The notes under the pieces were generated by a model that saw only the letters and a program-made list of their open reading frames with translations, searched no databases and was not told the origin of the DNA. This document shows, piece after piece, positions 43,049 through 51,720 of a stretch of DNA of 64,000 bases (position 1 is the first letter of the stretch; each line of letters opens with the position of its first letter). The DNA comes from Pseudomonadota bacterium. Its GTDB lineage: Bacteria > Bdellovibrionota > Bacteriovoracia > Bacteriovoracales > Bacteriovoracaceae. The stretch covers positions 32,624-96,623 of the forward strand of contig JAIYDL010000022.1 of NCBI GenBank assembly GCA_027487515.1, read 5' to 3'. The translations under genes were made by a program, and so were the position numbers.

Positions 43049-43373
43049 TTTTTAAATTCAGTTTCGATCTTCGCAAGAAGTGAAAAATACTAAAGCCCAG
43101 TTTAACCCACTGGGCTTTTTTTATTTTCGGCTGATTTTCTTACGGACCTGTACGCAACCCCAATCACACATTCATAATACTGATGAAGAGACTTATAGAA
43201 TCAACAATAAACATTCTTTGCCGATCTAACAGGACACTTTTTCAAAAACTGTAGCTGTTAAAAATTTAGTATGAGCATCCAATAATATTCGATAATTTTA
43301 AAAAAGAACTGTAAGTTTGATTTGTTAACCTCTGAACATACTTAATCTCTGAAATTTATTCAAAAGGTCCTGA
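43049..43373 (+). other. AT-rich gap after tRNA-His
   Basis: This gap of 325 bases holds the tRNA terminator and then about 250 bases of AT-rich sequence with no open frame I can support. It presumably includes the promoter of the ATPase gene; no integrase or att core beyond the tRNA 3' end is visible. The drop in GC starts here. Confidence 0.6.
43092..43122 (+). terminator. Rho-independent terminator of tRNA-His
   Basis: A 10-bp perfect stem (AAAGCCCAGT / ACTGGGCTTT) with a 7-base loop and a run of T's. This hairpin and the sequence between it and the tRNA are the unit that recurs at 45007, 45533, 46288, 48497, 49670 and 51045. Confidence 0.95.
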
Positions 43374-44816
43374 ATGGCTTCTGTATCACCAAAAATTACT
43401 TCATTACCTACGAGATATGAGCCTCTAGTTAGGACATTTGGTGATAAGGCAAATAATACATTTGTATCTTCTGACTCTGATATGGCAAAGCTAAAGAAAG
43501 TAGTTGCATCAGTTCAAAGTTCTGGCCAAGGTAAAATTTTATTTTTATCAGGAAGAAGTGGGTTAGGGAAAAGTACTTTTATTCATAGTCTTGAAATGTA
43601 CATCCCAGACTACGTTAGCAAAGTTATTCGCGTTCCCCTACCGCATGACCTGCCCCTGGCTGAAATACCAGCTTTCATTTCTAAACAACCCATCACCCCT
43701 CAGAAGATTACAGTTGTAAATTTCGATGGCCGCGAAGCTCCCTTGTTTGATGAGGATGAGTATAAAACATTCCTTGGAGCCTTGAATAGTGTGTTGAGAT
43801 CAAGGTCGGACTTGCTATTGATCTGGCCTGTAAATGACTCTAACTTTGCTACAAAAGTCGTTGGATTACTCTCAATGGTTGGAGGCAAAAGTATGTTTGC
43901 ATCTGAACCAATTATTCCGCTCGAAGGCCTTAAAAAACAAAGCTACATGTTGGCGCTTGAAAAAATACTACAAGTTGCCAACTGGAAACTTGAGGACGCA
44001 GCAATAGGTGAAGATGAAGTAAATTCTCTAATCGCAAATGAACAGACGGTTGGAGACTTTCTTGATTCCTTACAACAATTGATTGTTTCAAGATTTGAGA
44101 CTGATAAAATGGGAGTCCAATTCCCAACACTGTCAATAATTATTTCATCTTCAAATTCTGAGATTCGAGAAATGTGTCGGTCACTAAGGAGAGCAGATAG
44201 TTTCTATATCGAGGCAACTAGGCTTCTAATGTACACAAAAAAATCTAATGTCGCGGAATGGTGGTTTAATCGATCTAATGATCTAAAGTGTGCTCTGCCT
44301 CATGTTATTGCTCTTTTTAATGCTCAATTAGTATCCTTGTCCTCTAGTGCTGTTGTTCACTCAGTTCTTCAGCATGGAAACGATGAATATAAATCTCTCG
44401 TAGTCGGTGTAAGATCAGACAAAGGAAATGCTAAGCGGGTTATAGAAGCTTCCGAGTTGTATCGTTTCGTTTCAGGAATTGGAGCTGATAACAGAGAATA
44501 CGGTTCGAATCTAAAACCTGAGACAATACAATCCTATAACACCATTCAAAAGAAGCAAGAAGAACTCGGCCACAAAGATTTAAACAAATCGATACTAGGG
44601 CTGCTGAATGAAAGCTTCCCTCTAGTTGATCTGAAACAAGAAACTCAAATAAGAACCGGGTTACAGTCTGATGCAACTTACTTAAGCCAATCCGAAACGA
44701 TATCGCTTGAGTTTCATCATAAATCCCCTTCAGAAGCTTCGCAAAACAAAATAGCAATTTACATATTGGAAAAGCTTAAGGAGTACGCAATCAATTACGG
44801 GTTAGCACAAAGATAA
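43374..44816 (+). CDS. Orphan P-loop (AAA/STAND-like) ATPase, possible defence gene
   Basis: A protein of 480 residues, AT-rich compared with neighbours, behind AAGG. Walker A is SGRSGLGKSTFIHSLE at about residues 59-74 and a Walker B-like strand is KITVVNFDGRE. The remainder is mostly helical; the last 50 residues (ISLEFHHKSPSEA, then YILEKLKEYAINYG) look like a separate module. No close family recognised. It stands alone in the first cassette beside the tRNA, a common place for anti-phage genes. A defence role is inference from position only; other regulatory ATPases are possible. Confidence 0.6.
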   Translation: MASVSPKITSLPTRYEPLVRTFGDKANNTFVSSDSDMAKLKKVVASVQSSGQGKILFLSGRSGLGKSTFIHSLEMYIPDYVSKVIRVPLPHDLPLAEIPAFISKQPITPQKITVVNFDGREAPLFDEDEYKTFLGALNSVLRSRSDLLLIWPVNDSNFATKVVGLLSMVGGKSMFASEPIIPLEGLKKQSYMLALEKILQVANWKLEDAAIGEDEVNSLIANEQTVGDFLDSLQQLIVSRFETDKMGVQFPTLSIIISSSNSEIREMCRSLRRADSFYIEATRLLMYTKKSNVAEWWFNRSNDLKCALPHVIALFNAQLVSLSSSAVVHSVLQHGNDEYKSLVVGVRSDKGNAKRVIEASELYRFVSGIGADNREYGSNLKPETIQSYNTIQKKQEELGHKDLNKSILGLLNESFPLVDLKQETQIRTGLQSDATYLSQSETISLEFHHKSPSEASQNKIAIYILEKLKEYAINYGLAQR

Positions 44817-45006
44817 ACAATAGCTTTCTTTGTGACTACCAATAACGGAGATTTCTTTTCGCTGTTTTATAAGAAGGTTCATCTATTTTCATACAAAGCC
44901 CTCTATCCCTAGAAGATAAAATTTTACATACTTAAAACTAAAAAACTCAGCAAAAAAGCGTGAAAAAATAGGAATTAATAAAGATTTTTTTAAAGTATCG
45001 AGTAAC

Positions 45007-45090
45007 ACGACACTTTTTAAATACATTTCCGATCTTCGCAAGAATTGAAAGATACCTAAGCCCAGTTTAACCCAGTGGTCTTTTTTAATT
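45007..45090 (+). repeat. Degenerate copy of tRNA-His 3' flank and terminator, copy 1
   Basis: Compared with 43041-43122, the core CGATCTTCGCAAGAA and the hairpin arm AAGCCCAGTTTAACCCA are kept. The tRNA T-arm part is nearly lost. It is the closest copy to the tRNA and the best preserved. It may still act as the terminator for the ATPase gene. Confidence 0.75.
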
Positions 45091-45092
45091 CT

Positions 45093-45473
45093 TTAGTTCC
45101 AATCATCGCGACAAATAACAACTCTGTAACTTTCCAAATCTTCAAATGTACACCCATGCTGCTCCCAATAAGGATTATGAGATTTAACTTTCTTAAATCC
45201 AGCTTCTTTCATTTGAGATTCGATAAGTAAGAATTTTGAAGGTTCAGGAATGTAAAAAACTAAAAGAGACTCCTCGGAATGAGAGGCCGGAGCTTTAAAA
45301 CCGTTTTGTTGAGTAAACTCTAAGTGATAAGAGGAAGATTTATCTCCAATCATTATCCCATCAAAATCAGAATGATCTTCAAAGGATCCAAGAACTACCA
45401 TGCCAAGACCATCGCAATACATTTTTGAAATACTCAAGATGTCGTTAGTAGCTCTTGCTATTCGAATTTTCAT
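45093..45473 (-). CDS. VOC/glyoxalase-fold protein
   Basis: A protein of 126 residues from the ATG at 45473 (AGGA upstream). The vicinal-oxygen-chelate pattern is seen: an N-terminal strand MKIRIARATNDILSISKMY, GLGMVVLGSFEDHSDFDG, a second module ending YWEQHGCTFEDLESYRVVI. The family includes glyoxalases, dioxygenases and antibiotic-binding proteins. It is an isolated gene between two repeat copies, oriented against the cassette direction. Metal ligands cannot be assigned with confidence. Confidence 0.75.
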   Translation of the reverse strand: MKIRIARATNDILSISKMYCDGLGMVVLGSFEDHSDFDGIMIGDKSSSYHLEFTQQNGFKAPASHSEESLLVFYIPEPSKFLLIESQMKEAGFKKVKSHNPYWEQHGCTFEDLESYRVVICRDDWN

Positions 45474-45532
45474 CAATAAATCCTATAAGTTATGCATCAC
45501 GTGGCCGTGCCAGAATATCACCCTCGCTGACG

Positions 45533-45633
45533 TTTGTCCCCGGTCTCGACTGCCACCCCACTTTTTAAATTTAGTTTCGATCTTCAAAAGAAGTGAAAAA
45601 CACTTATGCCCTGTTAACCCAATGTGCTTTTCT
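45533..45633 (+). repeat. Degenerate copy of tRNA-His 3' flank and terminator, copy 2
   Basis: This copy keeps part of the tRNA end (TCTCGACTGCCACCCCA) and the flank CTTTTTAAATTTAG, TTTCGATCTTC, AAGAAGTGAAAAACACT, then a decayed hairpin (GCCCTGTTAACCCAATGTGC). It shows that the repeated unit includes tRNA sequence. Confidence 0.75.
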
Positions 45634-45712
45634 CATAGCCCCATATCAACCCTTCTACTCGGTTTTTTGAAATCAACTTCTGTCTTATAATTTAATCAAT
45701 AAGGCGGTATTA

Positions 45713-46224
45713 ATGAATTTCGTAGCACTCATGTTCCTGATCTTTTCCTTCAACATCTTCGCAATCGAGATTGAATGTCGTTCTATTCATGAAATTCAGC
45801 TGAAGATGGATGCTCATGCTTCAAATTCATGAATGCAGAAACAACAAGAACACCAGAGGGTGGAGCCTACAAGTATAAAAAAGTCGTTTGCAAAGGTGAG
45901 TGCAAAGTCGAAGGAATACGATCTTACGTTCAGAAGCATCTTCCAGGTCACCCCGATGCCGATATGAATGGGTATGTTTCATTTCCTCAAATCGATAAAC
46001 CAACAGAAAAGAGTTTCATATCTACCTATGCAAAGTCCTTAATCATGGTATCAAAGGCATGCCCGTCAAACGCAAAAGTACTCGAGAATCAAAATGATAG
46101 CGCTTTTTTGAACTACAAATCAGGAAACATCGTCTCTGATATTTTTAACTTCAAAGATGATGGCAGTGTTGTATCTTGGGTCCGGCAAACTAAGAATGGT
46201 GAATCAAAAATCATTAATCTATAG
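45713..46224 (+). pseudogene. Frameshifted gene for a secreted protein
   Basis: An ATG at 45713 with AAGGCGG upstream opens a signal peptide (MNFVALMFLIFSFNIFA) that stops at 45832. A second frame, open from 45793 and continuing to 46224, carries the rest (KYKKVVCKGECKVEG, about 130 residues) with no ribosome site of its own. Joining the two by a single indel between 45793 and 45830 gives one protein of about 170 residues. The product is unknown. It could be a real mutation or a sequencing error. Confidence 0.6.
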
Positions 46225-46287
46225 CCCTGTATTGCGAAAGTTCCACAAGCATCAACTCCTGTAGGCCGGGGCAGACATGTCAAGTTA

Positions 46288-46394
46288 TGTCCGACTGTCT
46301 CCTGCATCGACGACCACTCCTTTTAAAAACTAATCCTCGATCTTCGGAAGATGTCCGAAATTCGAAAGCCGGGTTTTCCCAACTGGCTTTTTAA
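46288..46394 (+). repeat. Degenerate copy of tRNA-His 3' flank and terminator, copy 3
   Basis: CATCGACGACCACTCC matches the tRNA end, then CTCGATCTTCGGAAGATG and a hairpin in which AAAGCC pairs with GGCTTT despite changed inner bases. This suggests the hairpin has been conserved as structure. Confidence 0.65.
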
Positions 46395-46445
46395 TTAAAC
46401 CAATGGAGGAGTGCCCATTCGACAACGAGATCTCACTCACATTTG

Positions 46446-46835
46446 CTAGAGCTTCTTTTCTCTAATGCAAGCATCCAAAGACTTCTTCGATCCACTCCAT
46501 GCCTGTGCAAGTTCATTGATCTGATCTAAAAGGTTTTCCAGATCCCGCCCCCGCTTTGTAAATTGGTAAGATACCTTCGGTGGGATTGTACTTTCCTGAT
46601 GTCTTTCCAAGACCCCTGCACTCTCTAGCATCCTCAAACGTTCCGTGAGCACCTTGGCAGAAATCTGCGGCATCTGCTTTTTAATTTCTCCGAAGCGCAT
46701 CTCTCCACCCCGTCGGATGAGCCACAAGATATAGGTTGTCCATGGACCCGCAATAAGGGTTAAAAGTCCATCCATGGGGCACCGGATGTCACTGTAGTCT
46801 CGGATATCAAATCGCGTGCTCTTCTTCAGTGACAT
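46446..46835 (-). CDS. HxlR-family transcriptional regulator
   Basis: A protein of 129 residues with the winged helix of the HxlR family: CPMDGLLTLIAGPWTTYILW, MRFGEIKKQMPQISAKVLTERL and LERHQESTIPPKVSYQFT. The Cys in RCPMDG is the position that often senses electrophiles or oxidants. It is divergent from the glutathione S-transferase remnant and the nitronate monooxygenase gene, its likely targets. Two direct repeats lie in the shared region. Confidence 0.88.
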   Translation of the reverse strand: MSLKKSTRFDIRDYSDIRCPMDGLLTLIAGPWTTYILWLIRRGGEMRFGEIKKQMPQISAKVLTERLRMLESAGVLERHQESTIPPKVSYQFTKRGRDLENLLDQINELAQAWSGSKKSLDACIREKKL

Positions 46836-46862
46836 TAGTTACTTCCAGGTAATTAGTTACTT
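46835..46862. promoter_or_regulatory. Direct repeats, possible HxlR operator
   Basis: TTAGTTACTT occurs at 46835-46844 and 46853-46862, 18 bases apart and next to the HxlR start. Repeats on the same helix face suit a dimeric regulator. Confidence 0.5.
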
Positions 46863-46928
46863 TAAGGAACCTACTTGAAAAAATTTATCATGAGCATAGA
46901 GTGGAATCAACCATACGAAGGAGCATTC

Positions 46929-47437
46929 ATGAAACTCTACTATTCTCCGGGCACTTGCTCACTCTCACCACACATATTCATGCGCGAAGCAGGCCTTGAT
47001 TTCGAACTCTCCAAGGTAGACTTAAAAAACAAAGGGGACTTCCTCGAGATCAATCCAAAAGGTCTTGTTTCATTTTTAGAACTGAGTAATGGCGAAGTTC
47101 TATCAGAAGGTGTCGCAATCGTTCAATTTATCGCAGACAAGAATCCCAACACCAACCTTTTGCCCAACAATGGCACATGGGAGAGGGCTAAGGCACAAGA
47201 ATGGTTAAACTATATGCCGCCTACAGTTTAATAGAAAAGAATCTGAACGAAAAAAGTTATCTCCTCGGCGAGCAGTTTACCGCTATTGATGCTTACCTTT
47301 TTACAATCCTACGGTGGGCTTCTCATCTGAAGATTGATCTTATAAACTGGTCCAACATCTCTAATTACAAAGAGAGGGTATCTGCGCGACCCAAAGTCCA
47401 GGCGGCTCTCTTCGCTGAAGGTCTTATAAAAGGTTAA
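46929..47437 (+). pseudogene. Glutathione S-transferase remnant with internal deletion and frameshift
   Basis: An ATG at 46929 behind AAGGAG opens a GST N-terminal domain (MKLYYSPGTCSLSPHIF, then AIVQFIADKNP and AQEWLNY), ending at 47231. In another frame the C-terminal domain resumes (SLIEKNLNEKSYLLGEQF, AIDAYLFTILRW, ARPKVQAALFAEGL) to 47437. About 30-40 residues expected between the parts are missing, so this is a deletion that also shifts the frame and not a simple sequencing error. Intact relatives are of about 200 residues, bacterial beta-class. Confidence 0.8.
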
Positions 47438-47440
47438 AGT

Positions 47441-48496
47441 ATGAAAGAAACAAGAGTTAGCAAAAAAATTAATTTAAAGTATCCCATCATTCAGGGACCT
47501 TTCGGTGGTGGCCTATCTTCCACCAAACTTCTAGCAACCGTTTCAAATTCTGGCGGACTCGGATCATTTGGAGCCCACCATTTGCAACCTATTCAGATAA
47601 AAAAACTTTGCAGTGAAATTTTAACTCTGACGAGGAATCCATTCGCCATCAATCTTTGGATAAGTGATCAAGATGATAATGGTCTTCAAATGAGTCAAGC
47701 CGATTTTGAAAAAACCTATCAAGTCCTGAAACCATACTTCGATGAACTAAATCTCTCTAAGCCTGAGTACCCCTCAAGGTTTGGAGAAAAATTCACCGAA
47801 CAAATCGAAGCGATTCTTGAAATAAAACCCCCTGTGTTTAGCTTCGTCTACGGAATTCCTGATAGAGCGATACTTTCTGAATGCAGAAGAAGAAATATTG
47901 TTACTATGGGGACGGCAATTACTCCTGATGAAGCAGTGGCCTTAGATCAGGCAGGAGTGGATCTCATCGTTGCGACAGGCTTCGAAGCTGGAGGTCATCG
48001 AGTGTCCTTTCTGAAAGAGGCTGAGAAATCCCTTTACGGAACTTTGTCACTGATCCCTCAAACTGTGGATAAGGTAAAAGCTCCGGTAATTGCAGCAGGT
48101 GGGATCGCAGACTGGCGAGGCGTGAAGGCTGCACTGACCCTCGGTGCGGAAGGCGTTCAGGTGGGAACAGCCTTTCTGGCCACGGAGGAATCAAACGCCG
48201 ATAATCTCCATCGCTTAAAACTTTTTAGTCCCGAAGCCAAAAATACGGCTTTGACGCGAGTTTATTCAGGAAGGCTTGCAAGAGGAATTGAGAATAGGAT
48301 GATGCTTGAGCATGAAGTCCACGCACCTTATCCGGCCCAGAGCTGGTTCACTGGAAAGATCAAAACTGAAGCCATTAAGCAGGGTCGGACAGATCTTATG
48401 TCACTTTGGTGTGGGCAGAGTGCTCCATTGCTCAAATATCATCATGCGGAAGAAGTTTTTAAATCATTGATTCTAGACGGTGACACCTTGCTTTAG
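47441..48496 (+). CDS. Nitronate monooxygenase-family flavoprotein
   Basis: A protein of 351 residues, the usual length. The FMN barrel shows YPIIQGPFGGG, SNSGGLGSFGAH, VDLIVATGFEAGGHR, VIAAGGIADWRG and GAEGVQVGTAFLAT. The family oxidises nitroalkanes such as propionate 3-nitronate. Three bases separate it from the GST remnant, and an HxlR regulator is divergent, so the three genes look like an electrophile or nitro-compound detoxification unit of which the GST part is broken. Confidence 0.9.
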   Translation: MKETRVSKKINLKYPIIQGPFGGGLSSTKLLATVSNSGGLGSFGAHHLQPIQIKKLCSEILTLTRNPFAINLWISDQDDNGLQMSQADFEKTYQVLKPYFDELNLSKPEYPSRFGEKFTEQIEAILEIKPPVFSFVYGIPDRAILSECRRRNIVTMGTAITPDEAVALDQAGVDLIVATGFEAGGHRVSFLKEAEKSLYGTLSLIPQTVDKVKAPVIAAGGIADWRGVKAALTLGAEGVQVGTAFLATEESNADNLHRLKLFSPEAKNTALTRVYSGRLARGIENRMMLEHEVHAPYPAQSWFTGKIKTEAIKQGRTDLMSLWCGQSAPLLKYHHAEEVFKSLILDGDTLL

Positions 48497-48560
48497 TCCT
48501 CGATTTTTGCATGAAGTGCACGAGACTAAAGCCTACATGAAGCACTGGGCTCATTTGTTA
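48497..48560 (+). repeat. Degenerate copy of tRNA-His 3' flank and terminator, copy 4
   Basis: TCCTCGATTTTTGCATGAAGTG and GACTAAAGCC with a later ACTGGGCTCATTTG align to the unit, spread over more bases. The match is weaker than that of the other copies. Confidence 0.45.
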
Positions 48561-48653
48561 ATTAGCCAATTACACTACAACTCGGCGACAGCCTGAATTA
48601 TACTTTCATCATCAACCTAGACAAACACGAGCATTAAGAGCCACACTTTTCCC

Positions 48654-49601
48654 ATGGTCTTCCCTTCTGGCCCCATGATTTTGTTCATAGGATTCACTCT
48701 ACTTACTGGATGTTCATCCAAGGGCCATTTGACAGGTGAGCTTCACTTCGATCAAAGTGCAGTGAAACATTACACATTCGACTTGGAGAATCTCAAGCAC
48801 TTACCTGCTCCCTACGTTGCAAGATTTGAGAAAGGGAGAAAGACTCTTCTTTATCTAGCATCCGAACATGTGTCCGCCGAAAAATATCCGGACTTGCTTC
48901 AACATCCTACTTTTAAAACCATCAAAAAGTTGTTTATTGATTTCCGTCCTCAGGTGGTCATTGTGGAAGGGCTGGATACTGGGAATGAGCTTTCACCTCG
49001 ATCAATTATCGAGTATGCAGATAAGTGTATAACCACAACCTATATAAGCGGCTGTGGCGAATCGTTCTATGCCATTAACCAGGCCCGCCACAATAAAGCC
49101 GATTACGTCACAGGCGAGCCTGCTGAAACCAAACTCATAAAAGATTGGACGGCCCTTGGTCAGAAGCCAGAGGACCTCTTGGGCTTTTACCTTGTACGTC
49201 AAATTCCTCAATTCAAAAGGCAAGGCTCTTTTGATCCATTGGGTTTTCCTCAAAGAGCTGACCAGTTCTTACAAAGATATCAAAAGAAAATGGGAATCCA
49301 GGTGAAGTACGGGTTCGAGGAATTTGTTCAGTGGTATCAGCAACACATGAGCAAACCGAAGAGCTACTTAGATATTGAAAACAATGACCCTGCTCCTCAC
49401 GGAGGCCCAGATGCCACTTATGTACAACGCATTTCTCATGAAGTGAGCTTTTTCCGAGACCAGAATGTGCTGGAAACAATAGAGCGGATGTTGAACCTCT
49501 ATGACCGTGTGTTAATTATTTACGGGGGAAGCCACCTCATCACTCAGGAGCCTGCACTTGAGCAGGAGCTCGGGAAGGCAGAATACTTTAAATTGTTCTG
49601 A
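48654..49601 (+). CDS. TraB/GumN/PrgY-like lipoprotein
   Basis: A protein of 315 residues with lipobox FTLLTGCSS (Cys at about 20). Features that fit the TraB/PrgY/Tiki group are an early strand LLYLASEHV, VVIVEGLDTG, a GEPAE motif, and the late RDQNVLETIERML with RVLIIYGGSHLI. Some members are metal-dependent peptidases acting outside the cytoplasm, others inhibit peptide pheromones. The start is uncertain; an ATG seven codons on is also possible. It is alone between two repeat copies. Confidence 0.6.
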   Translation: MVFPSGPMILFIGFTLLTGCSSKGHLTGELHFDQSAVKHYTFDLENLKHLPAPYVARFEKGRKTLLYLASEHVSAEKYPDLLQHPTFKTIKKLFIDFRPQVVIVEGLDTGNELSPRSIIEYADKCITTTYISGCGESFYAINQARHNKADYVTGEPAETKLIKDWTALGQKPEDLLGFYLVRQIPQFKRQGSFDPLGFPQRADQFLQRYQKKMGIQVKYGFEEFVQWYQQHMSKPKSYLDIENNDPAPHGGPDATYVQRISHEVSFFRDQNVLETIERMLNLYDRVLIIYGGSHLITQEPALEQELGKAEYFKLF

Positions 49602-49669
49602 GGAACTGCAGCGATTTCTAAGATTCATCGCTTTAAAGTAAGTGAAAAAAATGTGGCGATGCTCACGGT

Positions 49670-49772
49670 TGACCTCGTCTTGACCACCATCCTATTGTTA
49701 CTTAGTGTTTCGATCTCCGTAAGCGGTAAAAAACACTAATCCCCAGATTGACCCACTGGCCTTATTTATTAA
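49670..49772 (+). repeat. Degenerate copy of tRNA-His 3' flank and terminator, copy 5
   Basis: ACCACCATCCTATTGTT, then AGTGTTTCGATCTCCGTAAG, AAAAAACACTAATC and the hairpin CCCCAGATTGACCCACTGG align well with the tRNA flank and with copy 2. Confidence 0.7.
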
Positions 49773-49821
49773 CGGACAGATGCACCATGTTCCGGCGGCG
49801 ACAACCAGGAGCACAATTTAA

Positions 49822-50418
49822 TCAGTCTAGGTCAGCCCTATTGGAATCCCTAGAAGGGAATACGGATCTATTGCCCTTTCTATAAATTGAAATTCCTATA
49901 GTGAAAAAACCCGCATTCCGTAAAAGGTTCGCGAGCACGTAAAAGTTCTCAGCAAGACCCAAGAAGCCTGTAAAAAAGCTGATGATCGACGATGTAAAAA
50001 TTAAACTGAGAGCCCAGCGCGGGAAGTGTGTCTCTTGAAACGCACCCACGCTGAAACATAAACCGCCAACCACGAGGATAAATCCATGAACGAGATACAT
50101 AAGACCTAGGCGCCGGACGAGCTCTTCATACTGATAGACTTTTTCCACAAGTGCGAAGGTGGCAGTCCCAGAAAAATAGACGAAAGCGATCGCTATCAAA
50201 CCTATCCCAACGAAAAAAGGAACTCCTCTATTTCTGGAATCCATAAATCCTAGTCCCATCATCGAAAATGGAATGAGCATCATGGAAGAATAGGTAAGGA
50301 TTAATTGAAACGGAAACAACTCTCCGAAGATTATTTCGAGAAGATCACTGATGATGTAAAGTCCGAATGCAGTTACTGTTACGGAGGCAGTTATTTTATG
50401 TAAGCCGCTCGATTTCAA
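49822..50418 (-). CDS. Integral membrane protein, six segments
   Basis: A protein of 198 residues with a TTG start, decided by a perfect GGAGGTGATC ribosome site five bases upstream. About six hydrophobic segments are visible (for example PFFVGIGLIAIAFVYFSG and LIFTSSIISFFTGFLGLA). It resembles DUF4386-like small membrane proteins only in layout, and I do not assign it. The gene is oriented against the cassette direction. Confidence 0.6.
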   Translation of the reverse strand: MKSSGLHKITASVTVTAFGLYIISDLLEIIFGELFPFQLILTYSSMMLIPFSMMGLGFMDSRNRGVPFFVGIGLIAIAFVYFSGTATFALVEKVYQYEELVRRLGLMYLVHGFILVVGGLCFSVGAFQETHFPRWALSLIFTSSIISFFTGFLGLAENFYVLANLLRNAGFFTIGISIYRKGNRSVFPSRDSNRADLD

Positions 50419-50573
50419 AAGATCACCTCCGGATTGTTAATAACTTGCAAGAGGAAAGGATAGCCTTTAGCAACATGTTTCATGACCTAGCGGTAACATA
50501 ATTGTATTTATACGCATCCATAACTTAGGCCAAAGTAAAAATTATCGGCGTAAATCTTTGCTAACATCGCGAA

Positions 50574-51020
50574 GTGAAACTAATGCTTCGTTCGTCAATT
50601 GTGTGGCTATTTTTTCTTATCATTGCGTTCATGAATGGTGCATTCCGTGAATTTGTCATCATACAACGAATTGGTATTGAGCAAGGTGCTGCGAATCAAA
50701 TATCTTGCCTTACGGGAGCAACACTTTGGACAACTCTTCTACTTCTTCGTTGGCGAAAACTAGAAATAAAAAATTTCAAACAAGCTATGTCTGTTGGAAC
50801 AAGTTGGCTCATTGCCACAGCCTTATTTGAAACATTCGTCATCAATCGAAATCTTACTTGGAAAGAAATCGGAGACACTTATGATGTCCATGCCGGCGAG
50901 TACTGGGGCGTAGTTTTATTATGGTTAGGAATCATGCCGATGATTATCCTCAGCCTTCAACTATCATTTTTTAGAATTAGGAATAAAATGATCTCTAATG
51001 ACTCCCTAGGCCAAAAATGA
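50574..51020 (+). CDS. Small integral membrane protein
   Basis: A protein of 148 residues with four hydrophobic segments (IVWLFFLIIAFMNGAF, then GATLWTTLLLL, a third near 75-90, and VVLLWLGIMPMIILSL). The start is GTG at 50574, or an ATG three codons later; neither has a ribosome site. Function unknown. It shares a gap of 155 bases with the divergent membrane protein gene. Confidence 0.5.
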   Translation: MKLMLRSSIVWLFFLIIAFMNGAFREFVIIQRIGIEQGAANQISCLTGATLWTTLLLLRWRKLEIKNFKQAMSVGTSWLIATALFETFVINRNLTWKEIGDTYDVHAGEYWGVVLLWLGIMPMIILSLQLSFFRIRNKMISNDSLGQK

Positions 51021-51044
51021 GTAAGTTGAAAAGTGTAGCTACCG

Positions 51045-51170
51045 TGCTTCCTTGTAAACGTTTGGCCCCAGGATCGACTACCCCCTCATTAATAAATTCA
51101 GATTCGAGCTTTGCAAAAAGTACAGAGTACGGAAGCACAGCTTATCCAACTGGGCAGATTTATCTACAAG
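51045..51170 (+). repeat. Degenerate copy of tRNA-His 3' flank and terminator, copy 6
   Basis: GGATCGACTACCCCCTC, then ATAAATTCAGATTCGAGC, AAAAAGTACAGAGTACGG and a decayed hairpin with CCAACTGGGC align to the unit. Both the tRNA part and the flank are recognisable. Confidence 0.65.
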
Positions 51171-51199
51171 ATTCAACCTCACGACCTAGAGAGTTGCTT

Positions 51200-51205
51200 T
51201 ATAAT
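51200..51205 (+). promoter_or_regulatory. -10 box TATAAT, leaderless start at 51212
   Basis: TATAAT, CATTGA and ATG are consecutive, so transcription should begin at about the ATG at 51212. The in-frame TTG at 51208 of the longer open frame would lie before the start of the mRNA. Confidence 0.5.
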
Positions 51206-51211
51206 CATTGA

Positions 51212-51720
51212 ATGATAAACCTATTTTTTTCGCCGCGATGGTCTTCCCCCAACTCGCTTTAGGAATTGATTGCTCAAAAATCAAACCATTTATATTCTTA
51301 GAAAATCAAAAAGTGACTGTTGCAGTAACTAAAATTTCATGGCTTGAAGGTAAACAAGAGTTTGAGGATATCTGCGAAGGCAAAACTGAGTTTGAAGCAT
51401 TCGATGTTCGAGGGCGAGAAGAAGATGCTTTCAACTGCCTAAAAGCAAAACCTATTATCTGTAAGACAACCCTTAATGGTAATACGGCTACAGTAGCTGT
51501 TGTTTCTGCCTCCTGGATTAGGAGTTGGAAGCCGTTGCCAGTTCGTGATTATCATTTCCATGCCTATATCAGTCAAGACAAGGATCTAGATTACAACTTC
51601 GATTTATTTGCAAGGCAGTTGACGGAAAAACTGGTTGCCCAACATTTCATTTTGGAAAGTGCATTAAAGTCAGGCCCCAAAAATCCTGTGGAAGGTTTTT
51701 TAGTGCGTGTGCAGTTTTGA
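51212..51720 (+). pseudogene. Secreted protein gene, probably frameshifted in a T run
   Basis: From the ATG at 51212 the frame breaks after a run of seven T's. One extra T would give a signal peptide (MINLFFFAAMVFPQLALG) fused to the open frame that continues to 51720 (about 150 residues, with four cysteines and no known motif). The alternative is translation from TTG at 51208, whose N terminus is less signal-like and lies before the expected transcript start. A sequencing error or slippage at the homopolymer would also explain it. Confidence 0.5.

Noticed and set aside
46875..46928. Earlier start for the GST remnant
   Set aside because: GST proteins begin MKLYYSP, which matches the ATG at 46929 behind AAGGAG; the extra 18 residues have no counterpart.
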